Assembly: GCF_000422645.1 (NCBI RefSeq)
Contig: NZ_AUGL01000010.1
Coordinates: 120,141-184,140 of the forward strand
Source: Ferrimonas futtsuensis DSM 18154
Lineage (GTDB): Bacteria > Pseudomonadota > Gammaproteobacteria > Enterobacterales > Shewanellaceae
Length of the DNA stretch: 64,000 nucleotides
Direction: 5' to 3'
Shown here: piece by piece, positions 21,366 through 30,710 of the stretch
Position numbering within the stretch: position 1 is the first letter of the stretch
Layout of the letters: the number at the start of each line of letters is the position of its first letter
Notes under the pieces: model-generated
What the model saw: the letters and a program-made list of their open reading frames with translations, nothing else
Told to the model about the DNA's origin: nothing
Databases searched by the model: none
Translations under genes and position numbers: made by a program

Positions 21366-23822
21366 TCAATTACGACTGCCGCTCAAGGGGTGGAACACCG
21401 CCTGCAGCGACTCAATGCGCTGCCACTCCAGGGTGCTGCCCAGCTGACGTATCAGCTCCACCACCTGCTGTTCATCCAGGGCCGGCGAAAACAGGTAGCC
21501 CTGGGCATGATCGCAACCCGCCTTCAGCAGGTACTGCAACTGATCGTGGCTCTCCACCCCTTCGGCTATCACCGAACGGCGAAGGTTGTGGGCCAGGTCG
21601 ATCACCGAACTGACGATATTGCGGTCCACATCCGAACTGTCCAGATCCCGCACGAAACTGCCATCGATCTTCAGCACGTCAAAGGGCAACTGTTTCAGGT
21701 AGCTCAGGGAGGAGTAGCCGGTACCGAAGTCGTCGATGCCGATGCGCACCCCCATCCCCTTGAGCCGTTCCATGGTGGTCATCGCCTGCTCCAGGTTCTT
21801 GATCAGGCTCTCCTCGGTGAGTTCCAGCAACAGACGGTTTGGCGCCACCTGCAGCTCCTGCAGCAGGGTTTCAATTCGGTGCCCCAGGCTGGCGTGCAGA
21901 TACTGGTGGGGCGAGAGGTTCACCGCGATATAGAAATCCCGGTTCCCGGAGAGCTTGGTCAACTTCAGCAACAGATTGAGGCTGCGCTTGAGCACCCAGT
22001 CGCTCAGGGCCAGTATTTCGCTGCTCCCCTCCAGGTCCTTGACAAACTCAGACGGCATCAGCAGACCCCGGCTGGGGTGATACCAGCGCACCAGGGATTC
22101 AAACCCCACCACCCTCTGCTCACGGATGGAGAGAATGGGCTGCAAACTGATGGCGATCTGCCCCTCCTCCAGGGCCAGCCTCAGGTCCGCCTCCAGCATC
22201 AGCTTGCGGCTGGCCAACTCCAGCATCTGGTCATCAAACACCCGGTAGTTGGAGCGTCCCGCCTGCTTGGCCTGATACATCGCCAGGTCCGCCCGCTTGA
22301 GCAGCTCCTCAGGACGCTCCATGGGGTTATCGCAGAACACCACGCCGATACTGGTGGTGACAATCAGGGTGTGGCGCCCCAGCTGCACCGGCTGCTGCAG
22401 CGAGACAAAGATCTGGTGGATGATGCGATGGATATTCGCCCCCTCTCCCAGACCACGGATGATCACCGTAAACTCATCACCGCCCAGGCGGCAGACCGTA
22501 TCCATGGAGCGCACACTCTTCTTCAGGCGGTTGGCCACGGTTTTCAGCAGCTCGTCCCCCACATCATGGCCCAGGGTATCGTTGATCCGCTTGAACTCAT
22601 CCAGGTCCAGGAACAGCAGGGCGATCTTCTCATCGGTTCGGCCCAGGCTGCTGAGCGACTTGCTCAGTTCGTGGTGCATCATGGTTCGGTTTGGCAAGCC
22701 GGTGAGAGTGTCCATCATCGCCAGCCGCTCCAACTCATGGGTGTACCTGTCCACCTCCTCATGAAGCTTCTCCAGCTGGGTGGCGGTCTCGCCCACCGCC
22801 TGCTCCAGGGAGTCCACCTCATCGGTAAACCTCGCGCCTCCGGTGGCCAGCCTCTTGCGGAATCGCTTGTAGTCACGGTTGGGCAGCAGCGGCAGCAGTT
22901 TCTGCAGCGCCTGGATCCGTTTCAGCGGCCGCCAGAACAGCCAGCCGCCGAGCAGGGCGGCCACCAGCACACACAGCAGCATCAGGCCCGCCATGTCCCT
23001 CAGGTAGGATTGCAGTCCCAGCTCCAGATCACTGACATCACTGAACAGCAGCAGCTGGTGGTCGCCATCGATGGGCCAGCGGGACAGGCTCCAGTGGCGC
23101 CCGCCCAGCTCCACCATCCACGGCTTCTCAGACAACTGCTCGAGGCTCACCCGAGAGGCGGCTGCGCTGAGTACCGGGTAGTTGCTCTCCCTGTGGGTCA
23201 GGCTGAGTATGGGGCGACTCCAGGGATTGAGGCTGCTCTCCTGGGTGGGTCCGAGGATCGCCAGTTCGATGTCATGATGGTCGGCCAGGATCTCGGGGAT
23301 CCGCGCCAGGGTCGTGGAGAGCACCAGAATGTGCAGTTTCCCCTGAATGGGAACCGGCATGGCCACTTCGAGGATGCAGCCGGGTCGGCAGCGGGCACGG
23401 CTCAGCTGCTGGTCTCTGGATTCCAGGGCATCAAGCCATCTGTCCTTCGGCAGAGGGTACCCCCCCAGTGACAGCAGATTCTCCCCCTGGATATCATGAA
23501 GGTGCATGCCGGAGAGGTGCCACAGACCACGCAGCTCGCGCCACTGCTCCCTCAATGCGGCGAGAGGATCCCCTTGGCGAGCCAGTCTCTGTTCCAGCAC
23601 CCGACCCACCGACGCCAGCTGCCCGATCAGCATCTCGCGGGTTTGGCCGTAATCCCTTTGGAGAAACTCGGTCTGCTGCGTCAGGAACAGCGCCCGCTGC
23701 TGATCGAAGTGACGCAGAGCCAGCTGCCCCAACAACAGAGTCAGCAGGGTCATGATCACCGTCAGCACCAGCAAAAATTTCCAGCGAAGACTGATAAAAG
23801 GAAGGGCCTTAGAACGGCTCAT
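21366..23822 (-). CDS. Membrane sensor with GGDEF and EAL domains (c-di-GMP turnover)
   Basis: An 818-aa protein: TM segment near residues 14-34, a periplasmic sensing region to about 290, a second TM (LMLLCVLVAALLGGWLFW), a HAMP-like/coiled linker, then GGDEF (RLGGDEF near 446) and EAL. The GGDEF is intact with an RxxD inhibitory site (RSMD, five residues before). The EAL signature is ESL (FESLVRWYHP), a tolerated variant, with DDFGTGYSSL and KIDGSFV retained, so both synthase and phosphodiesterase activity are possible. Lone gene, convergent with gshB and divergent from rsmC. The signal sensed is unknown. Confidence 0.93.
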   Translation of the reverse strand: MSRSKALPFISLRWKFLLVLTVIMTLLTLLLGQLALRHFDQQRALFLTQQTEFLQRDYGQTREMLIGQLASVGRVLEQRLARQGDPLAALREQWRELRGLWHLSGMHLHDIQGENLLSLGGYPLPKDRWLDALESRDQQLSRARCRPGCILEVAMPVPIQGKLHILVLSTTLARIPEILADHHDIELAILGPTQESSLNPWSRPILSLTHRESNYPVLSAAASRVSLEQLSEKPWMVELGGRHWSLSRWPIDGDHQLLLFSDVSDLELGLQSYLRDMAGLMLLCVLVAALLGGWLFWRPLKRIQALQKLLPLLPNRDYKRFRKRLATGGARFTDEVDSLEQAVGETATQLEKLHEEVDRYTHELERLAMMDTLTGLPNRTMMHHELSKSLSSLGRTDEKIALLFLDLDEFKRINDTLGHDVGDELLKTVANRLKKSVRSMDTVCRLGGDEFTVIIRGLGEGANIHRIIHQIFVSLQQPVQLGRHTLIVTTSIGVVFCDNPMERPEELLKRADLAMYQAKQAGRSNYRVFDDQMLELASRKLMLEADLRLALEEGQIAISLQPILSIREQRVVGFESLVRWYHPSRGLLMPSEFVKDLEGSSEILALSDWVLKRSLNLLLKLTKLSGNRDFYIAVNLSPHQYLHASLGHRIETLLQELQVAPNRLLLELTEESLIKNLEQAMTTMERLKGMGVRIGIDDFGTGYSSLSYLKQLPFDVLKIDGSFVRDLDSSDVDRNIVSSVIDLAHNLRRSVIAEGVESHDQLQYLLKAGCDHAQGYLFSPALDEQQVVELIRQLGSTLEWQRIESLQAVFHPLSGSRN

Positions 23823-24042
23823 CGTCTCTCCTGAAGGACAGCGAGCCGTGCCCTGCTGAGCAGGGCAACTCGCCGCAAATCCATTACCGAACCTGCTCCG
23901 AAGAACAACCTATGAAACTTAGTGTAGAACAGGGATTCGCCTCACCCGGAACAGACTGAAAATTAGTCGAACTTCCGCAACTACAGGCAAGAACCCAGCA
24001 CAATGCTATACTGGCGCCCCTTTTTACTCGGCCCCTAGCACC
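23823..24042. promoter_or_regulatory. Divergent promoter region GGDEF-EAL gene / rsmC
   Basis: A -10-like TATACT (24007-24012) precedes rsmC by about 30 bp. Near the other gene, an inverted repeat TGCCCTGCT / AGCAGGGCA (23849-23867) lies in the leader of the GGDEF-EAL mRNA. Confidence 0.5.
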
Positions 24043-25062
24043 ATGATCCTGACCAACCCAAGCCGCCTGATAGAGAAGTACGCCGACGAACTCGGCCCAC
24101 GCCTGCTGATTTTGAATCCCATGGCAGATGGCCTGATTCCTCAGTTGCAACGGCAGGGAATGACGGTGACCGCCCTGACCCACGACTACCTGGTCCACCG
24201 CCACCTGACGGCTCTCAAGGTCAGCGATCTTCATTTCGGCTGCGACCTGGACTCAGGTCTGCCTCAGGTGGACGCCGCCATCATGGTGCTGCCCGGCACC
24301 AAGGCACTGGCCAGTCACCTGTTGCAGTGGCTGGCCGCCCGATTGCCGGAGGGCACCCCCTGCTTCCTGGTGGGCGACAACAAGGGGGGGATCAAGAGCG
24401 CCCCGAAACTGATGAAGGCCCATTTCGATCCTGTGAGCAAATACGCCACCGGCGCCCACTGCCAGATGTTGATGGGCATCAGCCAGACTGCGGCTCTGCC
24501 GGAGCTCAACGCCACGGCGGCCTACCACGCCGGGGATCCCGCCGTCGAGGTGTGCGCCCTGCCCGGGGTGTTCAGTCAGGGTGAGCTGGATGCGGGTACC
24601 GCCCTGCTTCTCGAGCATCTGCCGGAGCTGGATGGCCGGGTACTGGACTTTGGCTGCGGTGCCGGCATCATCGGCAGTGCCATCAAGGCCAGGGCGCCTC
24701 AGACCCACGTGGAGATGGTGGACATCAACGCCTTTGCCCTGGCCTGCAGCCAGGCCACCCTGGCCGCCAACGGCCTGAATGGGAAAGTCTATCCGTCCGA
24801 TGGGTTCAGTGATGTGCAGGGCGAATTCGATCTCATCATCTCCAACCCCCCCTTCCATCACGCCGGTAAACAGACCTTCGCCACCGCCGAGGCCTTTATT
24901 GCGGGGGCCCGTAAACACCTGAAACCCGGAGGGCGGCTGCTGTTTGTGGCCAATCACCATTTGCCCTACGGCGATGCCCTGGAAAAGGCCTTCGGCAGGG
25001 TCAACATCGCCGCACAAGACAATAAGTTCAAAATCTACTCTGATCTCAGAGTTTCGGATTAA
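24043..25062 (+). CDS. rsmC: 16S rRNA (guanine-1207-N2)-methyltransferase
   Basis: A 339-aa protein with the RsmC two-domain layout: an N-terminal MTase-like domain without a SAM site, and a C-terminal Rossmann MTase with LDFGCGAGIIGSAI and the catalytic NPPFH motif (ISNPPFHHAGKQT). Length matches E. coli RsmC (343). It modifies G1207 of 16S rRNA. Single gene upstream of the tRNA-Leu pair. Confidence 0.95.
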   Translation: MILTNPSRLIEKYADELGPRLLILNPMADGLIPQLQRQGMTVTALTHDYLVHRHLTALKVSDLHFGCDLDSGLPQVDAAIMVLPGTKALASHLLQWLAARLPEGTPCFLVGDNKGGIKSAPKLMKAHFDPVSKYATGAHCQMLMGISQTAALPELNATAAYHAGDPAVEVCALPGVFSQGELDAGTALLLEHLPELDGRVLDFGCGAGIIGSAIKARAPQTHVEMVDINAFALACSQATLAANGLNGKVYPSDGFSDVQGEFDLIISNPPFHHAGKQTFATAEAFIAGARKHLKPGGRLLFVANHHLPYGDALEKAFGRVNIAAQDNKFKIYSDLRVSD

Positions 25063-25098
25063 AATTTGCTCGAACGAAAAACTAATTGGATAATGGTG

Positions 25099-25126
25099 TT
25101 GACGGGGCTCGGAAACTCTCTATAAT
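25099..25126 (+). promoter_or_regulatory. Promoter of the tRNA-Leu pair
   Basis: TTGACG (25099-25104), 16-bp spacer, TATAAT (25121-25126), followed by the G+C-rich discriminator GCCCCTCCGC typical of stable-RNA promoters under stringent control. Confidence 0.9.
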
Positions 25127-25155
25127 GCCCCTCCGCACCGATGACGAAACGCAGA

Positions 25156-25242
25156 GCAGAAGTGGCGGAATTGGTAGACGCGCTAGCTTCAGGTGCTAGT
25201 GTCCGCAAGGACGTGAGAGTTCAAGTCTCTCTTTCTGCACCA
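25156..25242 (+). tRNA. tRNA-Leu (CAG), copy 1
   Basis: 87 nt with encoded CCA. Acceptor GCAGAAG pairs TTTCTGC (one G-U), anticodon stem CTAGC/GCTAG with loop TTCAGGT (anticodon CAG), long class II variable arm GTGTCCGCAAGGACG, T-loop TTCAAGT. Confidence 0.97.
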
Positions 25243-25302
25243 TTCTCTTTGAGATGGTGAGCCGACAAAAAAAATAAGACCTGAATCGATTATTCGATAT
25301 TT

Positions 25303-25389
25303 GCAGAAGTGGCGGAATTGGTAGACGCGCTAGCTTCAGGTGCTAGTGTCCGTTAGGACGTGAGAGTTCAAGTCTCTCCTTCTGCACCA
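25303..25389 (+). tRNA. tRNA-Leu (CAG), copy 2
   Basis: Same as copy 1 except the variable-arm loop (GTCCGTTAGGAC) and the acceptor 3' strand CTTCTGC, which makes a full Watson-Crick acceptor. Lies 60 bp downstream of copy 1 and is co-transcribed. Confidence 0.97.
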
Positions 25390-25397
25390 AATTTTTG

Positions 25398-25424
25398 AGC
25401 CCTGACCCATGGTCGGGGCTTTTT
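25398..25424 (+). terminator. Terminator of the tRNA-Leu operon
   Basis: AGCCCTGACC / GGTCGGGGCT (one G-U) with a 3-nt loop and TTTTT. Confidence 0.88.
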
Positions 25425-25492
25425 GCTATTCCCCATTGTCAACAATCCGGTATACTCGCTGAACTCGCCTAATTAGCAAAAGTAATGGCGCA

Positions 25493-27163
25493 ATGATAGG
25501 ACCGGACCTCCTCTTTTTCGACGAAGAACACCAGACCCTCTGTGTGGATCTCACCCCAGAAAAGCATGCTCAAGTGGATCTGAGCCAGCTTAAGTCTCTG
25601 GTGGACAACTCTCCCTATCGCCAATGCGCCTTCCTCGACAACGATGTTCGCAAGGCTCTGCAGCTGCTGAAGCACCAGGCCAAGGGCGCCAACAAGGCTC
25701 AGGTGCAGCGTGTCCCTCTGGCGATGAAGGTGGATGGCGAGTGCAAGCTCAACCTCTCCACCGACAAGATGGAGGTCACCGCCACCCTGACCTCTCCCCA
25801 GGGCGGTCGCCGTATCGGCTTCAAGGAGCTGGTTCAGGAGCTTCAGACTCTCGCCATTCAGAACGGTCTGCTGAAAAATGCCATCAACACCCTGCTGAAA
25901 CAGGCGGAATCTGCCTCCCCCGGAGAGAGCATCAGCGCCACCATCGCCAAAGGCAGACCCGCCCAAAACGGCCGGGACGCCTTATTGGAGCGCCTGGTCA
26001 AACTCAACCGTGAACGGCTGATGTCGCCCAGAGTTCTGGACAATGGCAAGGTGGATATGCGCGACCTGGGGGAGATTGTCACCGTTCAGGCGGGTGACGA
26101 GGTGATGCGCAAACACGACGCCGAGCCTGGAATCGACGGCTATAACGTCATCGGTGAAGTGCTCAAGGCCAAACCCGGCAAGGATCGTAAGCTGAAAGCC
26201 GGCAAGGGCACCACCACCGCCGACACCGACCCCAACCTGCTGTTGGCCAGCGCCGATGGCCAGCCCAAGGAGACCAAGGATGGACTGGAAATTGTCGAAG
26301 TCCTGACTCTGAAGGACGTCAACGTCGGCACCGGTCACATCAACTACCACGGCAACGTGGTGATCAATGGCAATGTGGATGAAGAGATGCGGGTTCAGGC
26401 CGGTGGCGACATCACGGTCAACGGTTTTGTGGATGGAGAGCTGCTCAGGGCCGGCGGCGACATTGTCGTCGGCAAGGGCGTGATCGGCCGGCTGGTGGAC
26501 AACCACAAGCTGAGCACCTCCCTGGAGGCGGAGGGAGAGATCCACGTGGCCTTCGCCCAGTACGCCCATCTCAAGGCAGGCGGCGACATCCTGGTGCAGA
26601 CCCAGCTGGTGCACTGCCAGTCCCACAGTGGCAACAACCTCACCGTGGGCGTGCCCAATGGCAAGAAAGGCGACATCGTCGGTGGCCTGACCCAGGTCAC
26701 CCACTCGGTAAACTGCATCAACCTGGGATCCCGCGCTGCCACCCAGAGCCGCATTCGTGCCGGCCTCGGGGTTCAACAGCTGCGCGCCATGGCCAAGGAG
26801 TACCATCAGCAAGAGCAAGCCCTGCTGGCCCAGAGCTACAAGCTGCGTCAGGCGGTCAACAAAGCCTCGATGGCCAAAGACAAAACCGATGAGGAGCGCA
26901 AACGGCTGGTGGCCCAGTTCACCCAGGCACAACAGCAGAACAGCGCCAGACTCGCCGAAGCCCAGTTGCTGCTGTCGGAAACCGATGACAAGCTGGCCAG
27001 CTTCTTCAACCGGGTGGCCGTCAGCATCACCCACAACCTCTACCCCCAGGTGGAAGTGGAGATCGGCACTCAGAATCTCACCAGTGCCAGGGAGTATGGT
27101 CCCAGTAAGGTGTTTAACGACGGCAACGCCATTCAGGTCGAGCCCCTGGTCAACCCGAGCTAG
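25493..27163 (+). CDS. FapA / DUF342 family protein
   Basis: A 556-aa cytosolic protein. The central region (about 200-420) has the repetitive beta-helix-like pattern of FapA (INYHGNVVINGNVDEEMRVQAGGDITVNG, written in parts: VVINGNVDE, VQAGGDITVNG, LRAGGDIVVGKGV, LKAGGDILVQTQ). The C-terminal third is a long charged coiled coil (KDKTDEERKRLVAQFTQAQQ). The ATG at 25493 is the only in-frame start; the ATG eight bases earlier stops after three codons. A -10-like TATACT lies at 25451-25456. FapA relatives occur near flagellar genes, but none is here; the role is unproven (in Vibrio FapA has been tied to polar flagellar assembly). Confidence 0.85.
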   Translation: MIGPDLLFFDEEHQTLCVDLTPEKHAQVDLSQLKSLVDNSPYRQCAFLDNDVRKALQLLKHQAKGANKAQVQRVPLAMKVDGECKLNLSTDKMEVTATLTSPQGGRRIGFKELVQELQTLAIQNGLLKNAINTLLKQAESASPGESISATIAKGRPAQNGRDALLERLVKLNRERLMSPRVLDNGKVDMRDLGEIVTVQAGDEVMRKHDAEPGIDGYNVIGEVLKAKPGKDRKLKAGKGTTTADTDPNLLLASADGQPKETKDGLEIVEVLTLKDVNVGTGHINYHGNVVINGNVDEEMRVQAGGDITVNGFVDGELLRAGGDIVVGKGVIGRLVDNHKLSTSLEAEGEIHVAFAQYAHLKAGGDILVQTQLVHCQSHSGNNLTVGVPNGKKGDIVGGLTQVTHSVNCINLGSRAATQSRIRAGLGVQQLRAMAKEYHQQEQALLAQSYKLRQAVNKASMAKDKTDEERKRLVAQFTQAQQQNSARLAEAQLLLSETDDKLASFFNRVAVSITHNLYPQVEVEIGTQNLTSAREYGPSKVFNDGNAIQVEPLVNPS

Positions 27164-27256
27164 GGCAGCAGCCACAACCTGTAAGCTGGCACCCCTTTTG
27201 CTTTATAATGAGGAATGCCCGTTTCCGCCAATTTTTCGACGCGAGGACTCACCACC

Positions 27257-27862
27257 ATGGTAAGTCAGGATTCTCAGATCCATGCCCTGACCAACGCCCC
27301 TCTGTATAAGCTGGCCCTGTGGCTGCTGGTCACCAGCCTGGCGCTGTTGTGGTTGCCGGTGCGGTGGGCGCAATCGCTCTACCTGCAACAGTGGGTAACC
27401 GACTACGCCTCCTGGCTGGGTCTGGCGGTGGTCGCCAGCTGTGCCTATCTGGCCACCCTGGCCGGACGCCTCATCTTCGGCCGCATCATGCAGCAGCGGA
27501 TTGCCGCCCAGCAGAAGCTGTTGATGGAGGAGAAGGTACAGACCCTGGACAACACCGAGCGGGCCATCCTTCGTGAATTTATCCTGCAGGCTCGTGGCAG
27601 CGTGCCCATGCCGTTGAATCACCACGGCGTCAGTGCCCTGATGGAGTCCGGCATTCTCGCTCGTGCGGGTTCAGTTGAAGAGTATGCAATTGAAGGGCCG
27701 GTGGCGCCGCTGAAGATCACCGCCATGGCCAGGGGGAAACTGACTCGGAAGGTACTGAGGCTGCCCGAGGGGCAGCTCAGCGAAGAGCAGAGAGAGCGGC
27801 TGCTGGCCAGTCGACCGGAATTTGCGGCCAATCTGACCCGGGGCAGCCGCCACGCTGCCTAG
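27257..27862 (+). CDS. SieB-like (superinfection exclusion B family) membrane protein
   Basis: 201 aa from ATG 27257, with GAGG in front; two TM segments near residues 15-35 and 50-68 and a cytosolic C-terminal domain starting LDNTERAILREF. This layout and the NTER..LREF motif are those of the SieB family, named after the phage-P22 exclusion protein, but common as a chromosomal gene of unknown role. A -10-like TATAAT lies at 27204-27209. Its stop overlaps the convergent tetR gene end by 4 bp. No phage genes surround it, so a defence role is not indicated. Confidence 0.7.
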   Translation: MVSQDSQIHALTNAPLYKLALWLLVTSLALLWLPVRWAQSLYLQQWVTDYASWLGLAVVASCAYLATLAGRLIFGRIMQQRIAAQQKLLMEEKVQTLDNTERAILREFILQARGSVPMPLNHHGVSALMESGILARAGSVEEYAIEGPVAPLKITAMARGKLTRKVLRLPEGQLSEEQRERLLASRPEFAANLTRGSRHAA

Positions 27863-28623
27863 AATACCGCAGAGAGGTCGTGCTCCTGCTCAAGTGCGAT
27901 TAACTGCTCTTCCACCGCCTTGATCACCCGATCGCGGGATTCAGGGAGCAGACCCACCCGCCAGTTCAGGGTCCCGGTGATCAACGCCAGGCTGTCATAC
28001 AACTTGTGGATCTGGTTGAAATTCAGGTTCTGGGCGATCATCGGGTTGTTGATCATGGTCGTCGCACCACGCTGGCACGCCACCATGGTGGCGTGGGCCA
28101 CCTCAATCTCCTGATCATCGGACACCAGTTGTCCTTCAATACGAGCCGCTTCCACCACCCGCTTGGCGGTAGAACAGGCCTGATCCACAAACATCTGCAT
28201 CTCCTGCAGACGATAATCACTCACCTTGTCCACGATCCCCTCAGCACCGGCCAGGGCGTTGAAACCCAGAGACCAGCTGGTGTGGGCCACGGCCATGGCG
28301 CCGTAGAGGTGCATCGCCAGCCAACGTTCGGCATGGTTCAGGTCCGCATTCATCAGCTCAGGCTGACGTTCGGTCAACAGCTCCACATGCTTGGCGAAGA
28401 TGGCGACCAGCAGGTCCTCTTTACAGTTAAAGTGCTTATACAGCGTCCCTGCACTGCACCCAGCACGGGGTGCCAACTCGGAGAAGCGGAAAGAGACAAT
28501 ACCCTGCTCCTTCACCAGACTCTCCCCCAATCGCAACAGTGCCTGATCCCGTTGGCGGAAACGGGCGTGCACCGGCGAAGCCCAATGGCTAGAATTGAGC
28601 CCGGACTTAGCTTCCTGCTCCAT
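27859..28623 (-). CDS. TetR family transcriptional regulator
   Basis: 254 aa from ATG 28623, preceded by AAGGAG. N-terminal HTH is visible: ALLRLGESLVKEQGIVSFRF then SELAPRAGCSAGTLYKHFNCKEDLL, the recognition helix being GTLYKHF. C-terminal ligand domain with LAMHLYGAMAVAHTSW. The reading frame is open 18 codons upstream, but the internal Met has the better ribosome site. No adjacent efflux or enzyme gene is divergent within 600 bp, so its target cannot be guessed from context. Confidence 0.85.
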   Translation of the reverse strand: MEQEAKSGLNSSHWASPVHARFRQRDQALLRLGESLVKEQGIVSFRFSELAPRAGCSAGTLYKHFNCKEDLLVAIFAKHVELLTERQPELMNADLNHAERWLAMHLYGAMAVAHTSWSLGFNALAGAEGIVDKVSDYRLQEMQMFVDQACSTAKRVVEAARIEGQLVSDDQEIEVAHATMVACQRGATTMINNPMIAQNLNFNQIHKLYDSLALITGTLNWRVGLLPESRDRVIKAVEEQLIALEQEHDLSAVF

Positions 28624-29245
28624 ATCAATGAACTCCTTAAAACGCAAATCTGGACCCACTGTACGCTTGAAAAACACGCTCGAATGTTAGCTACGCCACG
28701 TTTAATGAAAGCCAAAAACAAAAAGTTTGAGCGTTAGCACGTTAACTTTAAAAATTCAGACATAATCGACCTCCTGCCCTGGAGCGTCGATCTCATGGTG
28801 ATCGCCCAATTTGGTATACTGAATGCCAGTAACTGGAAATCTGCTTAGTGCCGAAAACAGAGAATCCCGCCCCAATGGGGTTCAACGCCCCACGCTGGCG
28901 CAAAGTCAGTAGTGACTCGAATCATTCCGGGCCGATCAGCCAAGGATCCCACGAAGGATTAAAATAGCACGCCATTTATTTAATTAACATATTTCTCAGG
29001 ACGTTAACCCAGAGGGGTTATTAATTTATTTCTCAGCTGATATTCACTGGCGCAATTTATTCCACCTTTCCGTTTAGTCAATTAGACGTTTTGATTACTG
29101 AGTCATAAATAGTGGTAATTGGAATGACCAATCTCCATCACAGCGGCCCAACGCAATTGTGATGAAATCGTGATGAATCCGTGAAAGCCTCTTGATACCT
29201 GCTCTCTAGACTGAATTGACTCAATCAAGCAGGAGATGGAAGACC
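28624..29245. promoter_or_regulatory. Long intergenic region tetR / spondin gene, with three 11-bp direct repeats
   Basis: A 622-bp gap, A+T-rich at 28975-29150, without a supportable gene. An extended -10-like TTGGTATACT lies at 28811-28820. At 29159-29191 three head-to-tail 11-mers occur: GTGATGAAATC, GTGATGAATCC and GTGAAAGCCTC. The 11-bp phasing is that of OmpR/PhoB-family binding sites, and an OmpR-type regulator is encoded 1.5 kb downstream in the same cluster. Confidence 0.6.
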
Positions 29246-29947
29246 ATGACAATCAAGCCTCTGGCCCTGGCCGCTCTGCTGGCCGCCCCCGCCCTCCAGG
29301 CACAAACCCTGACCCTGGAGGTCACCAACCTGACCCAGGGGATCTACTTTACCCCGCTGCTGATCACCGCCCATGACAGTCAGTACCGCCTGTTTCAGTC
29401 CGGCACCGATGCCTCTCCTGAACTGGCCGCCATGGCTGAAGGGGGGGACATCAGCGGCCTGGTGGCCATAGCCAACAGCATCAGCGCCGTCTCCGCAGAG
29501 AATCCCGCCGCCGGCCTGCTGGCCCCGGCCGCCAGCACCAGCGCCACCCTGGAGAACGTAACCGAGGGGATGGTGTTGTCACTGACCGCCATGATCCTGC
29601 CCAGCAACGACGGCTTTGTGGGCCTGGACAGCTGGCCCATCCCCTCTGAGCCGGGCAGCTACACCATCAACCTGAACGCCTACGATGCCGGGACCGAAGC
29701 CAACGACGAGGTTCTGGTGGCCGGAGCGGGTGGCGCACCCGGCACCCCAGGAATGCCCGCCATTCCGGGAACCGGCGGCGGCAGCGGTGCCACCGGCGTC
29801 ACCATGGATGAGCCCAACGCCAAGGTCCACATTCACCGCGGCAATCTGGGTGACACCAATGCCACCGGCGACATCAGTGATGTCGACAGCCGCATCCACC
29901 GCTGGCTCAACCCTGTGGCCCGCATCACCGTCACCGTAGCAGAGTAA
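29246..29947 (+). CDS. Exported spondin-domain protein (1)
   Basis: 233 aa from ATG 29246 (AGGAG ten bases before), with signal peptide MTIKPLALAALLAAPALQA. The mature part TLTLEVTNLTQGIYFTPLLITAH, followed by FVGLDSW, YDAGTEANDE and the closing NPVARITVTV, is the bacterial Spondin_N pattern, a beta-sandwich known in animals for extracellular binding. A Gly/Pro-rich insert (PGTPGMPAIPGTGGG) precedes the last strands. Likely periplasmic or surface-located; ligand unknown. First gene of a four-gene unit with a second spondin protein, a response regulator and a kinase. Confidence 0.82.
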   Translation: MTIKPLALAALLAAPALQAQTLTLEVTNLTQGIYFTPLLITAHDSQYRLFQSGTDASPELAAMAEGGDISGLVAIANSISAVSAENPAAGLLAPAASTSATLENVTEGMVLSLTAMILPSNDGFVGLDSWPIPSEPGSYTINLNAYDAGTEANDEVLVAGAGGAPGTPGMPAIPGTGGGSGATGVTMDEPNAKVHIHRGNLGDTNATGDISDVDSRIHRWLNPVARITVTVAE

Positions 29948-29957
29948 GGAGGCCGCC

Positions 29958-30659
29958 ATGAAGCGCACACTTACCCTGGGCCTGATGGCCACCGTCCTGC
30001 TGGTGGGTTGCCACGACGACGATGACAACAACACCACGCCTCCGCCAGCCGAGATGGTCAGCTTTGACGTCACGGTGACCAACCTCACCGCCGCCCAGCC
30101 CATGTCGCCCCTGGCCGCCTACCTCCACGACGGCAGCATCGCCGGCTGGCAGATTGGCGAAGCCGCCTCCGGGCCGCTCGAGGTTCTGGCGGAAGGGGGG
30201 GACGGCAGTGACTGGCTGACCACCGCCACCACCGACGGGGCGAGCGCCACCGCCGCCGCAGAGGGCATCCTGGCGCCGGGGGCGGCCCAGAGCCTGACCC
30301 TGACTCTGGACGCGGGGCAGGAGATGCAGTTGACCTCGGCCACCATGCTGGTAAACACCAATGACGCCTTCGCCGGCATCAATGGCTGGGACCTCTCCGG
30401 CCTGGCGGTAGGGCAGTCGATGACCGTCAACCTGCCGGTGTACGACGCCGGCACCGAGGCCAACTCCGAACTGGCGGCCACCATTCCGGGCCCGGCAGGG
30501 GGCGGAGCAGGCTATGACGCCACCCGGGACGACGTGGACTTTGTGGCCCGCCACCCGGGCGTAGTGGGCAACCAGGACGGCTTTGCCGAATCCGCTCTGG
30601 ACGGCCGCCACAAGTTCGACGCTCCGGTGGCTCGCCTCACTGTAATGCGGACCCGCTAA
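29958..30659 (+). CDS. Spondin-domain lipoprotein (2)
   Basis: A 233-aa paralogue of the upstream gene, 10 bp away. The lipobox LLVGC (Cys about 18) is followed by an Asp-rich stretch (HDDDDNN) that may bind cation, then FDVTVTNLTAAQPMSPLAAYLHD, the shared AFAGINGW and YDAGTEANSEL motifs and a final APVARLTVM. Asp after Cys is the +2 inner-membrane retention signal in E. coli, but here the +2 residue is His, so outer-membrane sorting is expected. Both spondin proteins share the same fold and were probably duplicated. Confidence 0.82.
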   Translation: MKRTLTLGLMATVLLVGCHDDDDNNTTPPPAEMVSFDVTVTNLTAAQPMSPLAAYLHDGSIAGWQIGEAASGPLEVLAEGGDGSDWLTTATTDGASATAAAEGILAPGAAQSLTLTLDAGQEMQLTSATMLVNTNDAFAGINGWDLSGLAVGQSMTVNLPVYDAGTEANSELAATIPGPAGGGAGYDATRDDVDFVARHPGVVGNQDGFAESALDGRHKFDAPVARLTVMRTR

Positions 30660-30670
30660 CCCCGGTCTAC

Positions 30671-30700
30671 TTGCCTGTCGCCCCTTTTGGCGGCAGGCAA
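30671..30700 (+). other. Strong hairpin in front of the response-regulator gene
   Basis: TTGCCTGTCGCC (30671-30682) pairs with GGCGGCAGGCAA (30689-30700), one G-U, 6-nt loop; no T-run follows and the ribosome site GGGAG comes straight after. It probably sets the ratio of spondin to regulator mRNA, by partial termination or RNA stabilisation. Confidence 0.6.
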
Positions 30701-30710
30701 GGGAGATCCG

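Noticed and set aside
25156..25389. Two near-identical 87-bp units separated by 60 bp, considered as a short repeat array
   Set aside because: They fold as tRNA-Leu genes with a shared promoter and terminator.
27257..27862. Phage defence island around the SieB-like gene
   Set aside because: No other phage or defence genes adjacent; SieB-family proteins are common chromosomal genes.
28811..28980. Possible small RNA starting after the TTGGTATACT element
   Set aside because: There are small hairpins but no terminator with a T-run, so no defined transcript can be supported.
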